Source: Ascidia mentula
Lineage: Eukaryota; Chordata; Ascidiacea; Phlebobranchia; Ascidiidae
DNA: 64,000 bases
Direction: 5' to 3'
Assembly: GCA_947561715.1 (NCBI GenBank)
Contig: OX387204.1
Location: 14,761,001-14,825,000, forward strand
The translations under genes were made by a program, and so were the position numbers. Below, piece by piece: positions 48,003-60,000 of the stretch. Positions within the stretch are counted from its first letter, which is position 1; every line of letters starts with the position of its first letter. The notes under the pieces are model-generated. The model saw only the letters and a program-made list of their open reading frames with translations, did not search any database and was not told where the DNA came from.

Positions 48003-51000
48003 TCATCGCGTTTTGACGATTACTTGAAAATAATTTTCTGACTGGTTCGTGTCGGCTGATCCAGGTTTAACATCTGCGTGTAAAAACGAGACAACTTTAA
48101 TTTTTAATCACCTTAAAGTGGAAGTCTGCCTGGACGTTTGGCGAACAAGATCGTTTACGATATAGTTGCATTAAGCTGCACTGAAGGGATATAATAGGTC
48201 GAAACAGTCTCTAACTGTCTGCAGCTCACATGAATAATTTTTAAGATTTTTCGGGCGAATTGTGAGCAATCGATGTTTAATAAGTCAGTAGATTTCTTCA
48301 CAAATTTCAGAGTTTCAATTGGTTAACAATGCATTTTATAAACTGCAACAACACCAAGTAATGGCTACCAAACAACCTTGCTTAGAATATATCACGCAAT
48401 GGGACAATACAGAGTATATAAACATGTTTTGTACTTTAAAAGTTTGTAGCAGAAACAAATGAAACGTTTCAATTTACAGGTTAAAAGCAGTCGGCATTTT
48501 TATGAGACAAACGTATTTCCCTTCCAAACAGGAATTTGTCAATAGTTTGATACTTACTTTTTTGACAAATCGGTCTTCGTGTTCGCTGGCACGGAACTAA
48601 ACTCCATCGCCGGGAAGGTGTGAGTTCGACGCAGTAGATGACGCTGTAGCACAGGAAGAAGTTTTAATCCGCACGTTTGGTATAATTTGATTGTTGTAAA
48701 TATTCAATATCAACAATTTGGCGTGTTCGAAATTGAAGATAAATTTAAGATATTTGAAATCATCTGCATGACAAATATTACTGAGAAAAGGGACTGTAGT
48801 TCTGTTCACGGACCCGTAAATAGTCGTTTAATTCAGGGTATAATTCAATATTGGAACTCCGGTCAATTTCTCAGAATCTAATTTCATATACAGCGACAAC
48901 AAGCAGTCTGTTCGTGCGCATTTGCTGTGTCCGAAGAATAACTTGCAGCTAATTAGACACGATACTTCTGCGCTGCGGTAGAAATTTGGTGCATTTCTAT
49001 TGTTGATGTTTGGCGTAAGGGCCATGGAGTGTCGGCGCATGGGGGAAGTACGTTCACACGCTACACAACGGGGAGCTTAAATTTTGAAAACTTCACACGC
49101 GAAATGCAACGCCAAAAATTGCGAAAAAAACGCGAACATGCTCAACTCGAAAACAAAAAAAAGGGCAATCGTAACACCCTACACACCATGCAAAAAATAA
49201 ACCCGCCTGAAAGACAAGACAACAATTTATTGTAAAAAATCGTATACACTTTTCAATGTAGCGGAAATCTATTCAACAAACACTGTTCAAAGTTTACTTG
49301 GAAATTGGTCCTATAAAGAAACTACAAACCTTCTGTTTAGACGAGCTTCCTGACTTCTGGGGAAGCGTTCTAAATCGGACGGGTTGAGAATACTACCATC
49401 TTGCCATTTGAGGGTTCCGTTTTTGTGTTTGACCAGCCCTATCCAGAAAGGTTGGCGTTGACTGAAGGCCCGCACCACATTATTCATATATCTGGATAAA
49501 GGAATAGAGTATGCTGGTGTTGCTATTTTATTGCTTAAAATACATATAGTCATCACGGCATTGTTACAAAATGAAGTAACAGCTAATGTCCAGAGAAAAA
49601 GAGAAAAATCTTGTTATAATACACGTCAGGCTAAAAGGATGAAGTTGGTCACTTAGTATATGTTGTTGAAAGTTTTTCAAAGTGTCATAATACAGTCATT
49701 GAGCTGCAGACAGTAGTGTACACAGTTTCGACCTATAGCGCCCGTTACCAGCTGTACTGATGAGATCTTATATGGTTCGAAACAATATGCACTACTGTCT
49801 GCAGCACAATTCTTCAGCTTACGTTTTGAATATATGTAACTCTATATGTCTCCTAATCTAAAATGGACAAAAAATTCGCTGTACTTTACCTCAGTTCGTC
49901 CGGATCCTTGAATACGGCGAGTGAGCCACCGATCTGTCGGCAATAAGTCCTGGATTGTAGGAATCCAAGGCGATCTTTGCCGAGTTTGTAGAGTTTTCCA
50001 GTGGAGTTGGACATGAACCAACCGTCGTACTCACATCTCTGCTGCCCTCTTTGTCCTGCAAAACGTTTGCCGGTTGACGAAATGGAATCTTTCGAACGAT
50101 CGTTGGCTTATTAAAAAGTGTTATAGGAGCATGTATTAAAATCACCAGGTTTTGTTAAAAAGCTTTAGGAAGCGAGAATTCGTACTTTCGTCAATGTTCG
50201 GGTGGAGATTAAAACAAGTGTTACAAATATTAATTTTGCGGACTATATATGTCCCAAGAATATAACTTTTGGCAAAATATAATTTGAAAACCGCCCAAAT
50301 AGACACGACATTTCCAAACACACAAGATGAAAGGTGAGTTTACCAGAACTACTGACCGCACGTTTGAATCGGTGCGTTTGATGAACACACTCTACGCAAA
50401 AACTGTACATACTACTACACACGATCTAACTAATGCATTCTAGACGGGACCAACACAAATACAACCTCGCCCTGCAGGAGCTTGGTCACCGCTTGCATTT
50501 ACGCATGCAAAACTCGCTTTCAAGCGTGTAAATACACACCGTTCTTTTTGTGCAACCATGAGAGCTGTCTGATCAACTGCAGATTGTTCTTGTGCTGTTG
50601 CTCCAGCTGCTCCACGTCACGTGTCATGTTCCGGTTGATTTCCACCAGACGCGTCACGTCACGCATGACCGTCTGCACCTTCCTGTGACAGCTGGCTGCC
50701 GGCAGCGTGGCGTTGCACTTGCTCTTTGTCGCCACCAAGCTGCGGCGCATCTTGTCTGAAGCATTGCGCAGCGCTGCGCGGGAACAAGCGATATCACACA
50801 CCGACCAATCACAACATGGCATGCAGATTTAAATGTAAACAATAAAGCGTGCACAAATCATAGCGGTCAACTAAAAGCACTTCCTGCTTCGGCAATTATT
50901 ACGCCTCAACGCCATCTTTTAATCGATTTTTGTCTGTTCAACAGCTACAATGTTCTTGTAATGTATTTACCGTTCGATTTTATAGATCATAGATCAATAA

Positions 51001-54000
51001 GAGAAGATTATCCGACTGTTTACACACGGCCATCGCAGGTTTACACCAACCTTGTGATTCACACCATAATCAATCGACACACACAAAACTAAAAAACACG
51101 CGACCAAGCCACACAGCAACCAAAAGCAAAAACGTTGTCTTCTAACCTGTCACTTGGCTTCTCAGCACCACCGTAGCCATGTTCTTTTGTACCCGGCACA
51201 GTTTTTCAGCTCTGTCTGCTTTGGCCAACGCCTGCGTGTACTTGTCTTTTTCACCATCCAGATTTTCTGTGCAGTTTCGCAGACTTTCAGTGCAACTCAG
51301 CAGTTCGCTCTGGATGTCGTAGTTGGTGAGCTGCAGTCGCTTGACCCTCTTTGCCAGCGCGCCGCCTCGTATGTCCTCGGATAACCTGTCAAATGTGAAA
51401 GGTTACTTTGTGTCAGTTTCGGTATATAAGTGACGTGAGAATTGACCCGGAAGGTTTATGAAAACCGAAGGTTAATAATTTTACCGGTGAAGGGCGCCAG
51501 AGATCTTAAACACTATGTGTCAGAATGACTTCGGTGGTCACAAATGCGCTCACGACACAAACACGGTTTAAACCTTTTTCTTATGAAAAACGTAACTGGA
51601 TTCTAGAAAATATTTTAATATTGTGTTTACTGTAACTAAGGTACAGAAGATGCCCATAGGGCGGAATATATATTCCAAACAACAGCCAGGCGGATCCTGT
51701 TGTCAAAAGCTAGTGCTTTTCGTGGATTATTAAGAGTCATTTTAATCCTGATAAATTGCTTACTTCTTCCACGCGGCCGATGCCTTTGCGTTTGCTGTCT
51801 GGGCGCGCATTTTGCACAGACTCAGCTGATCTTTAAGTGAATACTGCTTTCTCTTGCAACTCTGGAGCTCTTTATCCTTGCGACGCAGTTGCAAAGTGAG
51901 GTTGGAGACCGTCCGATCGTATGTTTCACTCATCTTGCGACACTCCGCCAGTTCCACCACGTGTTCCTCCTGCTTCGACTGAAGGGCTTCCACCCGATTG
52001 GCCAGTTCGTAGTCACGTGCCTCTACTTCGGTGAGGTTGGCCTGGAGTTCAGCAATCAGGGCTGCGATAAGTACACATGTTAGATTATGATAATTTCGGT
52101 ACAGCTGGGGTTATGTTTTTCTAGATCTATGTTTGTGTATATTTGCAAATGATTCCTCAAACACAAATGAGTTAAATGAATGAAACCGTGTAAGGTGACT
52201 TACGTTGGTCGCCAACAGACTTTTAAAGGTTACACAAGATCAGACTAACAGCATCGTGACGATCCATAATGCGCATATAATATTACAACCAGCCACGACA
52301 TGACGCAACGTTTTAAGGATGTACTCACAAACACAACAATAATTAAATCAACTATTAGAAGTAATTGCGACCTTAGTTAAAAAGGTCATCCTCGTAATAA
52401 ACGAACAGTAATCAAGACTATTACGTAACATGTTTGTGACGTTTAACGCGTACGTAAACAAGTCACTAATTGCCGGTAGGGCGAACACTGCTAAACAGGA
52501 GAATCGTTGTTAATAGCCTGAGCGTGGATCGTGCTTAATTGCGATTGGTTGAGCGGGTAGTTATGGTTACACGTACCTTCGTTGTTCTGTTGCTGGTCGA
52601 CTGGTTCCGGACATTCCATGTCTAGGCCCGCTTTTCGTTCTTCGAGGCTGCAAAAAAGGGTTCATAACGTTACAAAATCCCATTTATCCTTTAGTGTACC
52701 AAGACAGTTTACAAATTCAATAAAATATATAAACCTATTGCCGCAACACAAATCAAATATGTTTGACTATTCATAAAATTGCGTAGAGAAAAGCGAAATT
52801 CGCACAGCAAGTGTTTTGATACAGCAGCAGTGCTAGTGATAGCATCACCGACTTTGTTTAGTCATGGCTGTTGAGATGAACGCTGTAACGGATCCTTCAA
52901 AGCCTATTGTCTTTCTTGCTAAAACGACAAGATGATTCATAGGAGGCAAAACAAGTCTTTCTATGTGTTCGGCAAATCTACTCTGCACTTCCGAAATGAG
53001 TGTTAATATAATGTGTTTATGTCTGCTATACTGGGTCGCTTGGCGCAAAAGATGGACAATCGAAGCATTGACAAAGTTTTCTTAGTTGTGTTTACCCTTA
53101 GTGGTCTGTGAGATTACTGCGACTGATATCACTGACAACTCATAGGTGGTGGAGAGGTTTTTAGGAAGAATCTTACGCTTTATCTGTGTTTGTTATTGAG
53201 GTAATCGTTTGAATGGTGCCTCCAAAATTGAACACTAAAAGCCTACAGCCTCCAGGGTTTCACTTTGCTGCAAACCGCGTGCGCCAGCAGCAAACTTCGC
53301 AACTGCAATAAAGCGTGTATTGTTGGCTTTGATGCAACTTTTTGGTGGCCATTTTTTGGCTTTTGTTTTAATGTTTGTACAACTATCGTCAGCGCTGGTA
53401 GAGAATGTACCCATCACCAGACGAGCAAGCATTGAAAATTTGGCCGCAAAACTTGCCAAACTTGTCCATGAACCAACATCCAAAATGCTAAAAATGAAAA
53501 ATCAGCTCAGAGATACTATGGTCCCCAAAAATGGAAGAGTTTTAACTTTTACGACTTAAGTTCCATGTAAAATCACGTCAATGCGTTTGGCAATCGTGTA
53601 AGGGCGTCACCATTGCGCATCGACTCAATTTCCTTTCCTGGGTTTCCGGAAATTACAATTCTTTTCCGCCATAGGGGGTGTTGTGAGTGCAACAGTGTAT
53701 TGTCGAAAGATTGCGTTCTATAAGGCAACAAGGGTCTCTATAAAACTATAATAATGTATATCTTTTGTACCATCATGTTACGGTTCAAACTTGTTCAATT
53801 TTGTGCTTGGTTTAAAACAGTGTTTCCAAAACTTTTTTGTCAGCGGAAAACCACAAGGTCAAGAGTTTTGTTTTACACAGGAATTTGCACCTTAAACACA
53901 ATCAAAAGTACAGAAGCCCAATTCTGGCGTGCAATCTTTACTTTCCCACACATAACAAACCGCATGTACAAGACAGGCTGCCGCATGTAAAGACAAATCA

Positions 54001-57000
54001 CGAACAGGCAACCGCGCTAAACTCTTTTACGGGAAAGATATGCATCGCCACTGAAAAGGACTTGCAAGAAACACTCCTCATAGGGTGGTTATGTACCGAC
54101 GTAGGAAGTTTATTTTCTATTTATCGACGATCACACCACCACCAGCCTAAACATCAGGCATTGTTTAAGGTCGCAGACGGATATTTTTCACCGTTTAGGG
54201 AAATCTAAGACAGCTGAAAAACATTGCATGACAAAGGTGGCTTTTTAAGTTGAACCGCCAGCGCGATGACCTTTGCGTCTTGTCACGATTCGTAGGTGCG
54301 AACTTTCGCGTCTTGGCCTGTTGTGTTGGTTGTAATGCAAGTAGCCGGAACCAGTCAAAACAAGTACGAAATGTCAGGGAGTCCGTACCGGGCGATCGGT
54401 TTTCGCTCAGTTTTTGCACGCCTTCGGCACTTGATTTTTTCCCATGAAGGAGGGAATATACAAATGGCGGCGAAACCGAAAAATTCCAAAATCCGAACGA
54501 AATTGTCCCCAGCGACATAGCAAATAGAGGCTTTCAACTGTTCAAATATAAACGCAACGGAAGGAATAGTTTCAAAATCGAAACAATATATCCAATTTAT
54601 TGGTCGCACTTGGCAAACCCAGGTCTTTTCTCACCAACTAAACTGGATAGGACGCCTCACGTTTTGTTTCATTCCGACAAACAATTTAGGGATAATAGTC
54701 ACCTAAACCTATTATCATTGAACTCATTAGTGTCAAATCTAAAGTTGTGAAATCAGATTCCTTAAACAGGAAAAACTGTGAGGGAATTGTTCAAAAGTTA
54801 ATCCAACCTGTTAATTTCAAACACGGATTTGCATCCTCCTTCTCCAGTCCAACTGCAGTATGGATCCATGGCATTTACACACTCGCTACAGTCAGTGTAC
54901 ATGTGGCACGCGGCAAGAGGAATTTGCATCATGGTACGGTTCGATGTGACGATGACGTCGCGGTCGCGCAACACCAGTTTTTGTATGCGCATGCCATTGT
55001 TGCTTTCCGATTTCTGAAAAAAAAGCATTATTCAAAAATTATAAGCACAAATTAAAAAAAAAACAGTCCCATGCATAGAAGGTTTGGATTGTAATCAATG
55101 AAATTTTATGCCGTTTTGTTATAATTTGCAGTCAAATTTGACTTTATTATCAAGTAAGTCATAAGATAGCGATCAGAATCTCTTTGAACGCAAGGATAAG
55201 CATATTACGCGTATTACACAGCTTACCGGCAATATGTCAATAGTTGGCAGATTCCAGTTCCTTCCTGTGGCAGAGTTCACAACAACTCTTGTCAACTGGC
55301 AATCATCTGGAAGCACACAAGAAAATAATCGTCATTCCCACGCGTATTAAAGGCAAGTTTCTCCATGCAGAGGTGACTCTTGCGTGGCACCGCAATGGGC
55401 TTGGTGCAATACCACGAAATTAAAAATTGTGAGCGTTGGTTAATTCCTCGAGAAGCGTGTTTTGTGTATGTTTATTTGTTTTGGAGATTACGATTTTTGG
55501 CGTCCAGTCGTTGGTTCCGATAAGTACAGAAAAGGTGTCGCACGCTAAGCTAGCTAGACTGCCACGTGCATTGAGTTTTGCACACGACCGGCGCCCATTC
55601 GAGTGTTTTGCCAAATTACGCAATCTAAAAACTTGACCTGTGTTGACCTTCAAAAATTAAAGTTCGCAAGAGTTCGTCTCTGCATCTTCAAAACGTAAAA
55701 CCATGTTGAAGTGCCAGATTTCTGATATCGACATAACTGTGACAAAATCTAGAACATTCCTCTGTGTTTTGCTTTTAAAGATTCATGGACAATAAAGAAA
55801 GTCCGCAAAAATATATATGAAGTTTGCAACATAATGTGATAAGATGATGTTGACTTTACCTAGATGCCTCAAACTTTATCTGTCTACACGGCACGCCTAT
55901 CAACGCACACAAACCTTGTCCAGGAATGCCATTTACGTTCGCATTTCACATTTCGACAAGGCACGGCCCATAACTACATAGTTTTGGAAGTTGTTTTAGA
56001 TTAAGGGGCTTATCACAGACACGGCAAAACGCTGTATTACCAACTGCAAAGGATAGGCCATGTAGATTACTTTGCTAATTCTCCATTACAAGAAAACCAA
56101 TTTTCTTGATTACAAATACTATAACACAAAATGCAACCTCAAAAACACATTTTTAAAGAGCCGGGAGCTTACCGTTAGTAAGATACAAGACCGTGACGTC
56201 ATCAGATATGCTTGACTCAGTTGTGGACATTTTGTGGACAGCAACGTGGCGGAACTTGTCTCCGGTTCCATGGAAGAGAGGTTTTCCGCCGCTCGGATAG
56301 ATGTTTCCAAACTTGGTTGTGTACTTACGGGCAAAGGCGAGTCTACGTTGTGTAGATTGAGTTAATAAAATAATTAGGTGCAGCCTGTCGAAAACCAAAC
56401 GGATAAATTCGTAACATCGCGGTATTAACTCAGTTGGGCTATGGCAAGTCTACCCTTGTTTAAACAGGAAAATTACCTAATACGAAATGGGTGATTCTCA
56501 ATTGTCTGCATCACATATAATTTTGCAGACCAACGACGTCAAGGCGTCCAACACTAACAGGCATTTGTGAAACCCCCGTTGCGGTCTCTAAAGCTTAACG
56601 TATGCCATGAAGCAATCACGAGGCAATAATTCTAAGAAAGTGTACATTAGGCTGTAACGTTACTTGACGTTTAAAAGGTTTTAGAGTTTTGAAAGTGTGC
56701 ATTAGGTCGCCACGTAATCCAATCACGACCATTATCACCGACCTGGCATTACTCCCATATTGCACGTTGAAGTTGAACATAGCGTGCAAATGAATACGCG
56801 CTACAGAAAGGGCAGTCTATATGCCGTGCAACCCCATAAAGCCCGACATTATCAGCAGCTTTTACATCACAGCGCGTTTGCTTACATTTCCGCCATACCT
56901 AATTACGGCAGCTATTTTGGATGCTAGCCACATGCCTCAACCAAGGTTTGAATACAAACCCTGAATTCAAACACGTTTAAAATACAGAAACCAGGGTCTA

Positions 57001-60000
57001 GCGGCTACTACGGGCCAGTAAGTGTAAATTTATGCACGCAGGATATAAGTAATATTGCTTACGGAAACCTATTTGGCTCGAGTCGAGAGTTGTAACCCAA
57101 ACATAATTTGATCGGTATCTTTTGCATGCAGCCGCGCCCAAGCAGTCGGCTCACGTTTTTCAAATAATAGCATTGCTGCTTCACGTGCGGACACAGCAAT
57201 AACACGCAGTGTCCAGGTCACGAATTGATTTGCATCGTAAGGAGTGTTCGCGTGGCATATCGTTAGTTCTGTCTGGGCACGGGGGGTTAAAGTTCAAAAC
57301 GAAGCGATCGCAGTTTTTCGACAAGAAACCAATACCCGAATAAAAGAATAAAAAAATGGGTGTTTGTATATCGTAAAGCAAAGTTGTTCCAGAACCACAC
57401 ATCACAAAACACCATTTGGCCTCTTCTTCATCACAAAAAGTAATTACAAGGACTGGCCTAGGTTATTGCACAATCTTACAAGACTATGTTTCCATGTCGC
57501 GAGTTTTGTCTATATGTATTTGGTTCTTCATCGCAACACACAAGCAAGTCAAGCTGATTCTTCACTTACCTATTTTGGCCCAATCTCTGGGTGTCTTCAA
57601 CACATTTTCCTGGTGCGGAAGGCCCGTCGTCACTGTAGGTCGTCTTCAAAGTGGTTCTAGAATTGTCAGTGTTCCAAAACTGTTGGGTGTCCATTGCTCG
57701 GCGTATGTCCCTCATTTTGTAAGCGCACAACGCCGATCCTTCGCCCGCGCCACTACACAGTGTTAATATTGCGGATAAATTTAGCCAGGATAAAAGGGAA
57801 TGAGGGACGGGCTTGATTTAGCAAATGAAATTTACAGTTTGGGCACAAAATTCACAGCTGTTGAAGCGAGCGAGACAAAAACGTTTCGAGTTTGGGAGGA
57901 AACCAGACAAAAACAACGTCCGAAGTTAAATTGAGCGCTTGTGCGTTTGTTTATGCAAGTGTAACGTGCTGTGAAGTTGACTTGTTTTACTCGTAGCCTG
58001 ATAAAAGAAGCAGTGCTTGTTGTTTAGACAGCTGTGGGTGTTAATGGCTGTTACAAAAGTCCGTCATTCGAAACTAAATACCAAAAAAATCTTAATGGGG
58101 GGGGGGGGGGGGGGAAGCAGAACAAAAATGCCTTGTCACGGCACATCACCAAATAATCGCCTCCCAGCACTCATATTCACTTTAAACTGACACGATCACC
58201 ATTCAATTCGTGCGGCATTTACAAACTGCTGAGGCCTACGTCAACAGTTATGTGGCAAAAGATGCGTTTTAAAGCGGTGACGATAGCAATAAAGGCTACT
58301 CCTTTCGATTCGCAAGGCTACGCTGTAAAACGTGTCGACCGCAGTGCAGTAAAAACGAACGATTTGACAGTGATGGGAGGGACCTTTAGTCGTTTCAATT
58401 CGCAAATAGCAGGAAGGGTTACTCACAATGGCATGGTAAAAAGAGCGTAGATCGTGGGGTTTGTCGCGTCCTGCGGGTCTTCAATTTTATACGTCGACTC
58501 TGCAGGAACAAGAACGAAAAACAACACAATTACATGCGATCGGGCGTAACACAATACCGTGAACTAAAACGAAATGTCAGAAGCAGATGCTTTTACTTAC
58601 CGAGGTTGTCGTACCGGAACGGGGTCGCACCGCCGCTGTTTACGGTTGTACAGGTCATGGTCATCTTCTGGTAGGTAGTGAAACGCATGTGCAATTGCCA
58701 GTTCGTACCGCCGTGGTCGCTCTACACAATATGTAAGGTATCGTACGGTTTCGTGTACGCGCGTTTTAAACAATTAAGCTTGAAGTGACAGAATTTTATG
58801 GTTCAATGTGTGTAAAAATAACGTATCACACAATATAGCCTACAACACGTCAGGTACAAATACATGTTCTCATAAAACTAAATAGTTGTTTTGTAAAGCA
58901 ATAAAAGCTTTACCAGCCGAGGACCTAATTCACCATGATTGACAAGACAAAAAGCCTAAAGCCATTTGTAACCTTCGTGGATGGACTATTTTGGGGTGGA
59001 CGGACACAATGCAACTTTGCAACGAAAGCGTAACTTTTGAAGGTCATCTGATGCAAGGTTAGAGCGTGTAATTGCAATTTCCACAGCCCAGAGTTCCGGC
59101 TACCATTTTTTGAAACACAACAGTACAAAACGGTAAACGGTTCTTACTCAGCGGTAAAGCAAAGAACACTCACTTGAAAGCGATTTACAAAAGCTACTCC
59201 CTTTAATATAAAAAACCACAGAGAGGTTTTGACTTCCATCTATAGTAATCGTGCCAGTGATACTTGACTGCCAAAGCGTTGCCTGAGACGGTTTTGCGTT
59301 TAAGGGGTTGCTTTCAAAACATTACGTAATCACACTAAAGGGTCTAGCATACGTAAGCGACTCCCGACCCTTTCCTCTTCGTGTTGAATAATTCAAGGTC
59401 GGTTAATACCGGATCTATGGAGTGTTTTAGGGAAGGGACATTTGTGCGTTTACGTCATTTCATCAATGCTCGAATGCATTTTGGGGAATCTGACAACGGA
59501 CGTTTCCAACTTTTCTCAGAACACAATTCGAATTTATTGGATTTATTGTCATAATCGTACCTACACACTGCATGCTGTCGTTGTTTTTTTTAGAAAGCAC
59601 GCCGAATAGTTTTCTAGATGTTGCTTTTCCCAAATTGACATATGTTTACACTATTGGTTCACTTTTTTAATTGTAATGGGTGATAAAATTAAACATTCTG
59701 TTTGTGCGGTTTTGGTTACCCCATTCTTTACCGTAGTATGAACCACAGACCAAATGTTTCTGATAGTTTGTACATTGACCGCACAGTATACACAACCCTG
59801 CAGATTCGCCGTGGCAATTAAGTGCCACAAGCAGTAAAAGTGAAAGTTGTTTTCGGTGTCAACTTACGAGGCACATTGTAGCGACTCGCCCGACAACATT
59901 TCTGTGGTCGGGACTCGATGCTAATCCGTAATCGTATGGCCTGAATTCCTCCGCCTTCTCGCGGAACAACACCATCACTTTGTCGTGTCGGGCGTCCTCG

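Larger units (their letters stand above)
48003..52647 (-). other. Coiled coil and C-type lectin half of the fusion gene
   Basis: Exons 14-21. Exon 14 encodes a short linker with one cysteine (AGLDMECPEP). Exons 15-17 encode about 255 residues of heptad-like, highly charged helix with regularly placed cysteines (ELQSCKRK, LLSCTESLRNCTENL, SKCNATL) and N-glycosylation sites, as in oligomeric collectin-like or myosin-like stalks. Exons 18-20 encode the lectin domain: CEYDGWFM, SRTYCRQIGGSLAVF, the WIGL motif (PFWIGLVKHKNGTLKW) and the closing YCVEL, WSLVPC and PICQK. The WND calcium motif and an EPN/QPD sugar motif are missing. Exon 21 adds a short hydrophilic tail ending IVKTR. Confidence 0.85.

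Noticed and set aside
49029..49235. Lysine-rich plus-strand frame in the lectin intron
   Set aside because: It opens with GTG and its lysine-rich composition follows from A-rich sequence. The nearest ATG is in another frame and soon stops.
53837..54208. 123-codon plus-strand frame in the semaphorin-lectin intron
   Set aside because: It opens with TTG, lacks an early ATG and shows no domain, signal peptide or conservation clue.
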